Shown: positions 1 to 10,871 of the stretch, one piece after another
How the letters are laid out: each line of letters starts with the position of its first letter
Numbering within the stretch: the stretch's first letter is position 1
Assembly (NCBI GenBank): GCA_024760905.1
Contig: JALRMN010000025.1
Coordinates: forward strand, 1,061,001-1,125,000
Origin: Plotosus lineatus
Taxonomy: Eukaryota > Chordata > Actinopteri > Siluriformes > Plotosidae
Reading direction: 5' to 3'
DNA: 64,000 nt
Translations under genes and position numbers: made by a program
The notes under the pieces: generated by a model
The model's database searches: none
Told to the model about the DNA's origin: nothing
Seen by the model: the letters and a program-made list of their open reading frames with translations, nothing else

Positions 1-963
1 TGAGGAAGTGCAGGACTGTGTACAAAGGAAGAGGTTAGCTAAGAAGTGGGACATTGAGAGGACCGAAGAGAGTAAACAGGAGTGCAGGGAGACAATGCAT
101 AAGGCAAAGGTAGTGGTATCAAAGGCCAAACAGAGGGCGTAACATGACTTCTATGCTCGGTTGGAAAGTAAAGAGGGAGAAAATGATTTATACAGGTTGG
201 CACAGCAGACAAATAGAGATGGGAAGGATGTACAGCAAGTCAGAGTGATTAAGGACAGAGAGGGAAATGTATTGACTGATGACAGAAGTGTGCTGGGAAG
301 ATGGAAATAGTACTTTGAAGAGCTGATGAATAAGGAAAATGAGAGAGAAAAAAGAGTAGAACAGGTGACCGTTGAGGACCAGGAAGTAGCAAAGATTAGT
401 AAGGGTAAAGTGAGGGGGGCATTGAAGAGGATGAAGAATGGAAAGGCAGTTGGTCCTGATGACATACTGGTGAAGGTATGGAAGTGTCTAGGAGAGGTAG
501 CAGTAGATTTTCTGACAAGAACATTCAACAAGGTCTTAGAGAGTGAGAGGATGCCAGAGGAATGGAGAAGTGTGATGGTGCCCTTTTTTAAGAACAAGGG
601 AGACATGCAGAGTTGTGGAAACTACAGAGGGATAAAGTTGATGAGCCATACGATGAAGTTATGCAAAAGAATAGTGGAAGCTAGACTAAGGGCAGAGGTC
701 AGCATTTGTGAACAACAGTTTGGTTTCATGCCAAGAAAGAGCACCACAGATGAAGTGTTTGCCTTGAGAATGTTAATAGTGAAGTACAGAGAAGGTCAGA
801 CGGAGCTGCATTGTGCCTTTGTGGATTTGGAGAAAGCATATGACAGGGTGCTGAGAGAGGAACTGTGGTATTGTATGAGGAAGTCTGGAGTGGCAGAGAA
901 ATATGTTAGAGTGGTGCAGGACATGTATGAGAGATGTAAGACAGTGGTGAGGTGTGCTTTTTG
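1..963 (+). mobile_element. RTE-type LINE copy A (Expander/RTE-X-like), partial
   Basis: This is the middle part of an RTE-clade non-LTR retrotransposon, cut off by the window edge on the left. Positions 326-964 encode the pre-RT linker and the first half of reverse transcriptase, including the motifs KAVGPDDI, CGNYRGIKL, FGFMPRKSTTD and the motif A region FVDLEKAYDRV. An in-frame TAG near 308 and lost bases upstream show decay. RT similarity stops abruptly at about 960, just before the FADD motif, where an unrelated LINE begins on the opposite strand. The same protein recurs in copies B-J in this window, which fixes the family. The clade name comes from recalled sequence features; the RTE assignment is firmer than the subfamily. 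Confidence 0.85.
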
Positions 964-1036
964 ACATGTCTGTGATACAGTGTCCATGTTTCACAATTGT
1001 AGAGTCGGGATGGGAGTACCACAGCATTGTAGACCT

Positions 1037-2317
1037 TCAGTTTTGTTGATAGCCATATCCTGTGTTCATTGAGCACTCGGGTGCGGAGTCTGCCCAGCGC
1101 CTCGCTAGCCTTGCCACCTCGAAAGTGATTTCTTTTTCCAGGGAGCCATCACAGGAAATGGTGCTTCCCAGGTACTTGAAATGTTCAACATTGGCGAGTG
1201 GTGTGTCGTTGATGACAATACTGAGTGCGGGAGGGTGAGTGTTTGGTGCAGGTTGGTGAAGCACCTCCGTCTTGCTGAGACTGATGGTCAGGCCAAAGAG
1301 TTTGGAGGCCTCAGAGAAGCGGTCCAGCATCATCTGCAGGTTGAATTCTGTGTGGGCCACAAAGGCGCAGTCTTCAGCAAAGAGGACTTCTTGAAGGAGA
1401 GTTTGCAGGCTCTTTGTCTTGGCAGTGAGACAACGCAGGTCGAATAGGGAGCCATCCAAACGGTAGAGAATATAGACCCCTTTCTCCAGGTATCGCACGG
1501 CATGGGACAACATGCAGGTGCATAACACGTTAAACAGGACTGGAGCTTGGACACAGCCCTGCTTCAGACTGTTGCTGATTGTAAAGGCTTCCGACACATT
1601 CCCGCTGGAGAGGACCTGGCCAGTCATGCCATCGTGGAAAAGCCTGATCATTGATACAAACTTTGGCGGACCTCCGATACATTCTAGGACTGTAAAGAGG
1701 GCCTCTCTATTGATTGTATTAAATGCCTTGGTCAGATCTATGAAGACAGAGAATAGGAGTATGTTTTGTTCAATGCACTTTTCCTGGAGTTGTCTCATGG
1801 CAAAGACCATATCAACAGTACTTCCGCCAGGCCTGAAGCCACAGTGTGCTTCTGGGAGGTTTTGCTCTGATACTGTGATAAGTCCGTTGAGCATGACTCT
1901 GGCAAAGATCTTCCCTGCAACAGAGAGGAGGGAGATGCCCCTGTAGTTCTTGTTCTTGTAGAGGGAGACAATCAGGGCATCACGGAAGTCATCAGGCCTC
2001 ACCTCCTCTTCCCAGATACTCAGCAGGACATCATGAAAGGCTTCGAGGGTGTTGGGACCTGCTGCTTTGTAGATCTCGGCAGGAATGCCATCTTTTCCTG
2101 ACGCTCTGCCTGAATTTGCCTGATGGATTGCCCTTTTGATTTCATGTATTGTCAGGGGTTCTGCGAGCGAGTCTTGCACTAGCTGCTGGGGAACCTGGTT
2201 CAGTGCATCTGGGTCAACTGATGAAGGTCGGTTAAGCAGGTTACTGAAGTGCTCTTGCCAGCGCCTGCTCAAGCCCTCTTGATCTTTGATGAGGTCAGTA
2301 CCATCCGAGGACAACAA
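1037..2317 (-). pseudogene. Reverse transcriptase ORF of the second-clade LINE
   Basis: This 426-codon open frame covers the RT palm and fingers. Motif A (FIDLTKAF) is present and motif B (SLKQGCVQAPVLF) is recognisable. The catalytic box reads FAED (about 1366-1377) where the family norm is FADD, so one metal-binding Asp is Glu. The finger region is missing the usual residues between SLYKNK and NYRGI, a small deletion. The C-terminus ends early. Together these suggest an inactive copy although the frame is long. Confidence 0.75.
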
Positions 2318-3112
2318 TGGTATGATGTGGAGGGGCCAGAAACTGACTTCAGAGCGCCGAAGAATTTGTTGGAGTTGTGGGTATCTGCATAGTGCTGGAC
2401 TTCAGCGGCTTTATCCTGCCACCACTGGCCCTGCATCATTCGAAGGTCAGACTGGACCTTTGCCAGCAGAGTTTTAAATATTTCACGCTTAGAGACAGCG
2501 GATGGGTCATTCTGCCACTCGATGTAGGCCTTGTTTTTAGCGTGGCTGGCTTCTCTGACCTTGTCATTGTTTTCGTCGAACCAGTCTTTATGCAGTCTAG
2601 TTTTAACTCCAAGCACTTCTTTTGCAGTCTCAGCAAAGGTATCCTTGAAAGAGGAAAAGTTTTCGAACCTGCTTTTGGAGGTCAGACCATCTTTGAATTT
2701 TCCGTCAAGTGCTTCTTGGAACTTTGCCAGATGGATTGGGTTGTTCAGCCTGGTAATGTTGTAGGAGGCCCTGACAGTCTTGGGTTGGTTTCTGTAAGGC
2801 AGAGTGATGTACAGTGACATTACAGCCCTGACCAGCCTGTGATCAGTCCAGCATTCAGCACCTCTCATGGTACGGGTCACTTGGACATCTCTGATGTCAA
2901 GTCGGCCTATAATAACAAAGTCTATCGTGTGCCAGTGTTTAGACCATGGGTGCATCCAGGTGGTTTTATACTTGTCTGCCATCCTGAACAAGGTGTTGGT
3001 GATACAAAGGCTGTGTTCTGCACACTTGCTAAGGAGGAACAAGCCGTTTTCAATGATTTTGCCTGCACTGTCTGCCCAGAACGCCTTTCCAGCTGCTGTG
3101 TTCTCTTCCTAT

Positions 3113-3231
3113 TCTAGTGGTGCATCTTTAAGGTTAGAGTCACTTTAGAATAGGACAATGGTGAGCTTAGTTGGGCTGAATGGCCTGTTCTCACCACTTA
3201 TGTTATGTTATGTTATGTTATGTTATGTTAT
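3113..3231 (+). mobile_element. Short LINE/SINE 3' tail insertion with (TTATG)n end
   Basis: About 120 bases interrupt the endonuclease frame of the surrounding minus-strand LINE just after its VLGDFN motif. The insert ends with the string GGGCTGAATGGCCTGTTCTC followed by five TTATG units, the kind of tail seen on CR1/L2-type elements and the SINEs that borrow it. No clear target duplication was found. Confidence 0.55.
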
Positions 3232-4592
3232 TGAAATCGCCTAGCACAGCAAGTTTGTCACTCTGTGAAGTTGACCTGATGACCTCGTCAAAGTGTTCGT
3301 AGAACTGCTCTTTGTCTTCATCTGGACAGGTGAGCATAGGAGCATATGCACTGATGACTGTGAGGTGTCTGGCCTTGCTGAGAGGAATGCGCAATGTCAA
3401 GAGACCTTTGCTGATTCCTACTGGCAGGGCTGGTATGTCCTTCAGCAGTGTTGTTCTAATGGCAAACCAAACACCATGTATCCTGTCTTCAGCTTGCAAC
3501 TTTCCTTTCCAGAAGAAGGTGTATCCACCTCCTTCTTCTCTCAGGTATCCTTCATCGGCAAGACATGTTTCGCTGAGTGTAGCAATGTCTATCTGGTAGT
3601 GCTGGAGCTCCTTTGCAACAAGCGTCATTCTTCTCTCTGGCCTTAGTGTGCCAGCTCAGTCCAGAAGCGTTCAGACATTCTAGGCTCCCAGAATGAGCCT
3701 CTGGAGTTTTTTCTTCTTTTGCATTGTTCGACCGCTATGAGGATGAGTCTGTCAGCTGCGGTAAGCTGACCAGACACTAGAAGGGCAAGCATTTGTCTGG
3801 GGCACCTTTTCTAGCCCCCTCCCTCATGTGAAGGTGGGCAATGCTGTCCTAAAGAGGCTGCCCAGCTGTCCACAGGTGCTGCCGAACTGTCCTGTTGCCC
3901 TTAGATTCAGAAACAGAGCGACCACTTACCCATGGACTACCTACGTGCAGGTTTGTGACTACAACCACCAGTGTTCATCTCCACCTGTTGCTCTGCCACA
4001 CGCCATCACTGCAGGACTTGAGGGGTGTATGCTGACAGGTCAGTAATAAGTTGATGAGATGCAAAACAAACCTGTGCATGAAGGCTTTATAGTGAGAAGA
4101 CCGTTGCACAGGGGCAATCCCACTCTCTCGGCCTGGGGAGTCTTGACCCAGTGGCATGGGGAACCGTTACAATGGGAGACTGCCAGGCTGCAGTGGATGA
4201 CCGGAACTTCTATCGGTGTCATGTCTAGTTCTAGGCGTTCCACAACACTTGCTGCCACCGCCTTCACAACCGTTGGATCTCAGGTGATGATCTCTTCCAA
4301 TTGTTCTGCTGGGAGTCAGTCTTCACATGCAGTAGGGCTGGCACAGCCCAAACCTAACTCACTGAGGGTTTCAGACCCATCAGCTACCTTCACCTGGTTC
4401 AGCCGACTCGCCAAAGCCGTTGTCTGGGGGGTGGCCGCTGTTGCATGTGACAGCTTCAAGGAGCCACAGATGAAAGCTGAGTGCCAAGTGAGGACCAGTG
4501 ACAGGACCAGGGGCTGCCCTGAGAAGGTACTACCTCCCCCTGACACCCCAAACCCCCCGATATATATATGTATACACATACATACACACACG

Positions 4593-5560
4593 CAGTGGTA
4601 CTTCACTTTACAAAATTAATCTGTTCCAGCGCCTTTTTCGTAACCTGCATTTTTGTAAGTTGAACAGCATTTTACATGTACAACACGTGATTCATTCTAA
4701 GGCTCCCAATACTACCCCATAAACCCTTTAAAAATTATAAAAGTACACCAAGCTTGTATGAAATATGTATAAAATATGTGTTAAAAGTATAAGAAAATTA
4801 TTTACCTTTTGTAAATCTCTCAAACTACCTATGCAGCGCTTTAAAGTCCGGGGGTTGCTGGTCCGAAGAATCCTCACCCCACCCTCCTTCACGAGGTCCT
4901 TAAATATGCCAGTGGTTTTTTCCGAAATAATTGCCTCTGTCACTGTATTTCCACTTTTAAGGCCTCCTTCTGCTTCAATATTGTCCCGATTGTAGAGGGG
5001 TTTCAGCCATACTCCTTTGCGATTTCACTCAACCGCATCCCACTTTCATTTTTTTTTATCATCTTCTGTTTTACTTTTATTGATAACAGAGCCCACTTCT
5101 TCTTTTCAGTCTCACCAGGAATCACTTTCTTGGGGCTCATGATTAATAACAAAAAATAACGCTGCAATGAGCACACTCAAAAAAACTCACGAAACTCACA
5201 AACCAACAATACAAATATCCTTCACGCGTGTGTCGAACAATGGGTCAAAGGCACACGAAAAGCATTATGGGGACAGTACTGTATTATGGTGGTTCAGCTC
5301 CTTCCTAGCCAATAGACCAGGAGCCAGAGAAAACACAGGGAAGCAGGGACATGATGTGAGACAATTTGCTGGCACAGAGGTGAGTGTGCGACTTGTCTTT
5401 AGAAGAGTAGATGAGAGGAGTGAATTCAGGTGTGTGCTGCTGCAACCAGCCCAAGCAGGTCAGCAACCCCCCTCAGCCGGAGCCTGCACCGCTGTGGAGA
5501 AAACAGAATTAGAGAAGAGAGCCGACAAAATCAAAGTCCCCCAAAAACACAGACCATAAC
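4593..5560 (-). mobile_element. pogo/Tigger-like DNA transposon remnant, copy 1
   Basis: The left boundary at 4593 begins CAGTGGTACTTC, a Tigger-like terminal repeat. On the minus strand an ATG at 5140 opens MSPKKVIPGETEKKKW, the basic start of a CENP-B/Tigger type helix-turn-helix region, with RLSEIAKEYG shortly after. The frame then meets a stop and continues in another frame (about 4943-4728). Later transposase domains, including the DDE core, are absent. A second copy of the same segment lies at 48118-49897. The right boundary is uncertain; 5160-5560 carries an open frame (5167-5559) that I do not recognise. Confidence 0.55.
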
Positions 5561-5730
5561 AAAAAGAACATAGAAGAACATGAAGTGTAATAAATTGGAT
5601 GCCAAAAGGATAAACTTAGATACATAAAATCTCACACACAAACATTCTAAACATTAACTTAGGTACTGTATTAGAATAATAATTGAAAAACATTTTAATT
5701 CTATAGTAATTTACAATGATTCAGAATACT

Positions 5731-6747
5731 TACAAAGGAAGAGGTTAGCTAAGAAGAAGTGGGACATTGAGAGGACCGAAGAGAGTAAACAGGAGTACAA
5801 GGATGCACAGCGTAAGGCGAAGGTAGCGGTGTCAAAGACCAAACAGAGGGCGTATCATGACTTGTATGCTAGGTTGGACAGTAAGGATGGAGAAAATGAT
5901 TTATACAGGTTTGCAGATCAGATAAATAGAGATGGGAAGGACATGCAGCAGGTTATGGTGATTAAGGATAGAGAAGGAAATGGGAAGATGGAAAGAGTAC
6001 TTTGAAGAGCTCATGAATGAGGAGAAGAAGAGAGAAAAAAAGAGTAGAACAGGTGACCGTTGAGGACCAGGAAGTAGCAAAGATTAGTAAGAGTGAAGTG
6101 AGGAAGGCATTGAAGAGGATGAAGCGTGGAAAGGCAGTTGATGCTGATTACATACCGGTGGAGGTATGGAAGTGTCTTGGAGAGGGAGCAGTAGATTTTC
6201 TGACAAGAACAGTCAACAAGGTCTTAGAGAGTGAGCAGATGCCAGAGGAATGGAGGAGAAGTGTGCTGGTGCCCATTTTTAAGAACAAGGAAGACATGCA
6301 GAGTTGTGGCAACTACAGAGGGATAAAGTTGATGAGCCATACAATGAAGTTATGGGAAAGAATAGTGGAAGCAGGAATGAAAGGAAAAGTGTACAAGACG
6401 GTGAGGAGGCCAGCGATGTTGTATGGTTTAGAAACAGTGGCACTGAGGAAAAGACAGGAGGCGGAGCTGGAGGTAGCAGAGATGAAAATGTTGAGGTTCT
6501 CCTTGGAAGTAACGATAATGGATAGGATCAGAAATGAGTACATCAGAGGGACAGCACATGTAAGAGATTTTGGAGACAAAGTCAGAGAGACTAGATTGAG
6601 ATGGTTTGGACATGTACAGAGGAGGGATAGTGAGTATATTGGTAGTAGGATGCTTAGGTTGGAACTACCAGGCAGAAGGCCGAGAGGAAGGCCAAAGAGA
6701 AGATTCATGGACGTGATGAAGGTAGTTGGAGTAGAAGTCTTGGGCAC
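5731..6747 (+). mobile_element. RTE-type LINE copy B with RT core deleted
   Basis: Similarity to the RTE family begins in the pre-RT linker and runs into RT up to the motif LWERIVEA near 6375. It then jumps directly to KGKVYKTVRRPAMLYGLETV, which normally lies several hundred residues later. The deletion removes motif A, motif B and the FADD box, so the 247-codon open frame (6017-6760) cannot encode an active RT. The extreme C-terminal part (GHVQRRDSEYIGSRMLRLEL) is intact, but the 3' end is cut at about 6745. Confidence 0.85.
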
Positions 6748-6756
6748 ACACCTGAC

Positions 6757-7348
6757 TTAAATTCTTCTTCTTCTTCTTTTCCTTTCGGCTGCTCCCTTCA
6801 GGGGTCGCCACAGCAAATCATCCGCCTCCACCTCACCCTGTCCTCCGCATCTTCTTTTCTGACTCCAACGACCTTCATGTCTTCCTTCACCACATCCATA
6901 AATCTCTTCTTTGGTCTTCCTCGAGGCCTTCTGCCTGGTAGTTCCAACCTCAGCATCCTACTGCCAATATACTCACTATCCCTCCTCTGCACATGTCCAA
7001 ACCATCTCAATCTAGCCTCTCTGACTTTGTCTCCAAAACATCTTACATGGGCTGTCTCTCTGATATACTCATTTCTGATCCTATCCATCCTTGTTACTCC
7101 CAGAGAGAACCTCAACATTTTCATCTCCGCTACCTCCAGCTCTGCCTCCTGCCTTTTCTTCAGCGCCACTGTTTCTAAGCCATACAACATCGCTGGCCTC
7201 ACCACCGTTTTGTACACTTTCCCTTCATTCTTGCTGACACTCTCCTATCGCACATCACACCGGACACTTTTCTCCAACCATTCCAGCCTGCCTGCACACG
7301 CTTCTTCACCTCTTTTCCACACTCTCCATTGCTCTGGATTGTTGAGCC
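6757..7348 (-). mobile_element. RTE-type LINE copy C, 3' fragment
   Basis: The plus strand shows the reverse complement of the RTE 3' end: a CTTCTT-rich tail, then CCCTTCAGGGGTCGCCACAG, then the coding tail. ORF 7217-6798 (minus) encodes the C-terminal RNase-H-less tail of the RTE protein ending in CCGDP. The copy is 5'-truncated at about 7348, the common outcome of target-primed reverse transcription. It lies tail-to-tail with copy B. Confidence 0.85.
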
Positions 7349-8279
7349 TAATAACTGTCATTATAATTGTAATCCTAGTAACTGTAATTATAACTGTAAG
7401 CCTAATAACTGTAAATAACTTTAGCTAAATTTGTAAATGTATTTAGCAAGTGTACTTGTAGATGTAGTTTGATATATATTTGAGAATGTTTTTGGTTGAA
7501 CTATAATATTTGATTCATCTTCTGAGAGCAATAGATGAATTGTCCTCTGCTGAAAAAAACGTGTTGTTGGCCTGAGAGTCCATGTTGTTTATATCCTATA
7601 ATATGCTGTGATATGCATGCAGTATATTTCATGTGATACTTTGTACCATCCCAGTGACGTCACGGTAACTTTGTGTAGGCGGGCACTTAGCAATGGCGGC
7701 TTTCGGGTCAATAACTTATACGACAAGCACATAAAACAAAATCACTGTGTGCGCAAGGGTTTATTTATGATATAAAATTTAAGCTACAACCGCTTCAATA
7801 AACTATACTTAAGCTACCGCCAATTTATTTAGCCGACGTTTCATTTCCTCTTTAAGGCTTAGGCCAAAAGCCCCTGGGACTCGAGTTCCGGTCAACTGAG
7901 ATGAGATGAGATGAGACACCCCCTCCCCCCCACCCAGTCAGACCAGCCTACACCCTCACTGATCACAAACTGAAGAATAGTCATCCAAAAGCCAATGACC
8001 AATAAAAAAAAATGCAGACATTTTGAATTATATTTTAAGATAAAATAATATTATGAAAAACAATGTCATTTTTATTATTAAAACCAAATGTCTTAATATT
8101 AATATTAAATCAGGTGTCATTAAAAATAATTCTTTAAAAGTATTTTTTATTGATTCATTATTATTTGACTGGTGTAGAAAAGAGGTATTGATCAAGGAAA
8201 TACATTAAATTTATTTTACAAAATGGTTTGACCATTGTTTTGTTTAATAACTTTTTTTTTTTTTTAATCCTGCTGAGAG
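7349..8279. other. Gene-free AT-rich stretch
   Basis: No coding signal is visible. It contains a decayed repeat of AACTGTNATTATAAC-like units at 7350-7425, a TGACGTCA palindrome near 7655 (the cAMP-response-element consensus, possibly chance), and four GATGA units near 7900 that resemble the tail of Rex3 elements. 7980-8270 is A/T-rich with homopolymer runs. Confidence 0.5.
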
Positions 8280-10871
8280 ATCTTTTCCTTTCGGCTTTTC
8301 CCTTCAGGGGTCGCAACAGCAAATCATCTGCCTCCATCTCACCCTATCTTCTGCATCTTCTACTCTTACTCCAACTACCTTCATGTCCTCCTTCACCACA
8401 TCCATAAATCTTTTTGATCTTCCTCTGGGCCTTCTGCCTGGTAGTTCCAACCTTAGCATCCCTACCAATATATTCACTATCCCTCCTCTGTACATCTTCA
8501 AACCATCTCAATCCATCCTCTCTGACTTTGTCTCCAAAACATCTCACATGTGCTGTCCCTCTGATGTACTCATTCCTGATCCTATCCATCCTCGTTACTC
8601 CCAAAGAGAACCTCAACATTTTCATCTGTGCTATCTCCAGCTCTACCTCCTGTCTTTTCCCCAGGGCCACTGTTTCTATACCATGCAACATCGCTGTCCT
8701 CATCACCGTCTTGTACACTTTTTAACCTTCATTCTTGCCGATACTCTCCTATCACACATCCATTACAACTTGCCTGCACACGCTTCTTCACCTCTTTTCC
8801 AAACTCTCCATTGCTCTGGATTGTTGACCCTAAGTACTTAAAATCCTCCACCTTCGTTATCTCTGCCCCTTGTAACCTCACCGTTCCTCTTGGATCCTTC
8901 TCATTCACACACACATGTATTCTGTCTTACTGAGGCTAACCTTCATTCCTCTCCTTTCCAGGGCATACCTCCACCTCTCTAGATTTTCCTGTACTAGTTC
9001 TCTGCTCTCATTACAGATCACAATGTCATCTGCAAACATCAAAGTCCATGGAGATTCTTGTCTAACCTCGTCTGTCAGCCTGTCCATCACCATAGCAAAC
9101 AAGAAGGGGCTCAGAGCTGACCCTTGATGCAGTCCCACCTCTACCTTGATCTCTTCTGTCACACCGACAGCACACCTCACCCCTGTTTTACATCTCTCAT
9201 ACATGTCCTGCACTACTCGAACATACTTCTCTGCCACTCCGGACTTTCTCATGCAATACCACAGGTCCTCTCTCGGCAACCTGTCAGATGCTTTCTCCAG
9301 ATCCACAAAGGCACAATGCAACTCCTTCTGACCTTCTCAGTACTTCTCTATTAACATCCTCAAGGCAAACACTGCATTTGTGGTGCTCTTTCTTGGCATG
9401 AAACCAAACTGTTGTTCACAAATGCTGACCTCTGCCCTGAGTCTAGCTTCCACTATTCTCTCCCATATGTCATCAAGAGCAACTGCCTTTCCACTCTTCA
9501 TCCTCTTCAATGCCCTCCTCACTTCACCCGTACTGATCTTTGCTACTTCCTGGTCCTCAATGGTCACCCCTTCTACTCTTTTTTTTGTCTCTCATTTTCC
9601 TCATTCATCAGCTCTTCAAAGTACTCTTTCCATCTGCCCAGCACACTTCTGTAATCAGTCAATACATTTCCCTCTGTGTCCTTTATCACTCTCACTTGCT
9701 ACACGTCTTTCCCATCTCTCTTTCTCTGTTGTGCCAACCTGTATAAATCATTTTCTCCCTTCTTACTGTCCAACCTATCATACAAGTCATACACCCTCTG
9801 TTTGGCCATTGACACCGCTACCTTCACCTGACGCTGTGTCTCCCTGTACTTCTGTTTACTCTCTTCAGTCCTCTTTATGTCCCACTTCTTAGCTAACCTC
9901 TTTTGTACACACGCCTGCACTTCCTCATTCCACCACCAAGTCTCCTTATCTACTTTCCTTCCAGAGGACACGCCAAGTACTCTCCTACCTGTCTCCCTGA
10001 TCACATTTGCTGTGGTTGTCCAGTCATCTGGAAGCACTTCCTGACTACCCAAAGCCTGTTTCAACTCCTCCTTGAAGACAGCACAACACTCCTCCTTTTT
10101 CAGCTTCCACCACTTTGTCTTCTGCTCTGCCTTTGCCTTCTTCACCTTCGTCACCATTAGCGTCATCCTGCATACCACCATCTTATGTTGTTTGGCAACA
10201 CTCTCACCCACTACTACTTTGCAGTCACTGACTTTCTTCAAATTACATCACCTACACAAGATGTAGTCAACCTGTGTGCTCCTACCTTTGCTTTCATAAG
10301 TCACCCTATGCTCCTGTTTCTTCTGGAAGAAAGTATTCACCACAGCCATTTCCCTCCTTTTTGCAAAATCGATCAACATCTGTCCTTCTGTGTTCCTGTC
10401 CTGGATACCAAACCTGCCCATCACTTTCTCATCCCCTCTGTTGCTTGCACCAACATGTCCATTGAAGTCTGCCCCAATGACCACTCTTTCACCTCTGGGG
10501 GTACTCTGCATCACTGCATCTAACTCATTCCAGAATATCTCCTTCTCTTCTAGTTTACATCCTGCCTGTGCGGTATAAGCACTAACAACATTGAACATCA
10601 CGCCTTCAATTTCTAACTTGAGACTCATCACTCTGTCTGACACTCTTTTCACTTCTAGAACATTCCTGAGAAACGCCTCCTTCAAGATGACTCCTACTCC
10701 ATTTCTCTTCCCATCCACATCATGATTAAACAGCTTAAACTCTGCTCCTAAGCTTCTAGCCTTGCTACCTTTCCACCTGGTCTCCTGAACACACAGTATG
10801 TCCACCTTCCTCCTCTGCATCATGTCAGCCAGCGCTGTCGCTTTTTCTTTTATAGTTCCAACATTCAAAGT
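8280..10871 (-). mobile_element. RTE-type LINE copy D, main part (3' portion)
   Basis: This minus-strand element has its 3' end at 8280. It covers the C-terminal tail, RT (LMFADDIVICNES near 9040), linker and most of the APE-type endonuclease (10934-10248, with CVQETRWKG, GADFNGHVG and TQVDYILCR). Stops and frameshifts divide the frame into at least four pieces, and part of RT (between KAVALDD and WERIVEA) is deleted. Its 5' end lies beyond an inserted RTE, at 13333-13640. The two parts join precisely when the insert is removed, as shown by comparison with copy I at 45654-45680. Confidence 0.88.
10855..10871 (+). repeat. Target-site duplication, left copy (17 bp)
   Basis: GTTCCAACATTCAAAGT occurs here and again at 13333-13349, flanking the inserted plus-strand RTE copy E. 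In uninterrupted copy I the same sequence occurs once, near 45656. This is direct evidence for insertion of one RTE into another. Confidence 0.9.

Larger units (their letters stand above)
964..4560 (-). mobile_element. Non-LTR retrotransposon of a second clade (endonuclease + RT), decayed
   Basis: Read on the minus strand, an APE-type endonuclease segment (3628-3233, with ALSETCL-like and VLGDFN motifs) is followed by an endonuclease/linker segment (3042-2269, containing TDHRLV) and an RT segment (2317-1037). RT motifs include NYRGISLLSVAGKIFARV, GFRPGGSTVDMVFAMRQLQ and FIDLTKAFNTIN. The region 3790-4560 lacks clear coding and looks like the element's 5' part. The family is not Rex1, Rex3 or the RTE seen elsewhere here; an I/Nimb- or jockey-like clade is possible but not established. 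It abuts RTE copy A at 964, so it either inserted there or marks a rearrangement. Confidence 0.75.

Noticed and set aside
4059..4619. A 186-codon plus-strand ORF
   Set aside because: It lies in the 5' part of a minus-strand LINE, has no recognisable domain, and ends in low-complexity sequence.
5598..5700. Similarity between 5598-5700 and 42480-42600
   Set aside because: Short blocks match (for example GAATAATAATTGAAAAA), but one block is inverted relative to the other, and the extent is too small and AT-rich to define an element.
7655..7662. TGACGTCA palindrome as a promoter element
   Set aside because: A single 8-base match without an adjacent gene is expected by chance at this scale.
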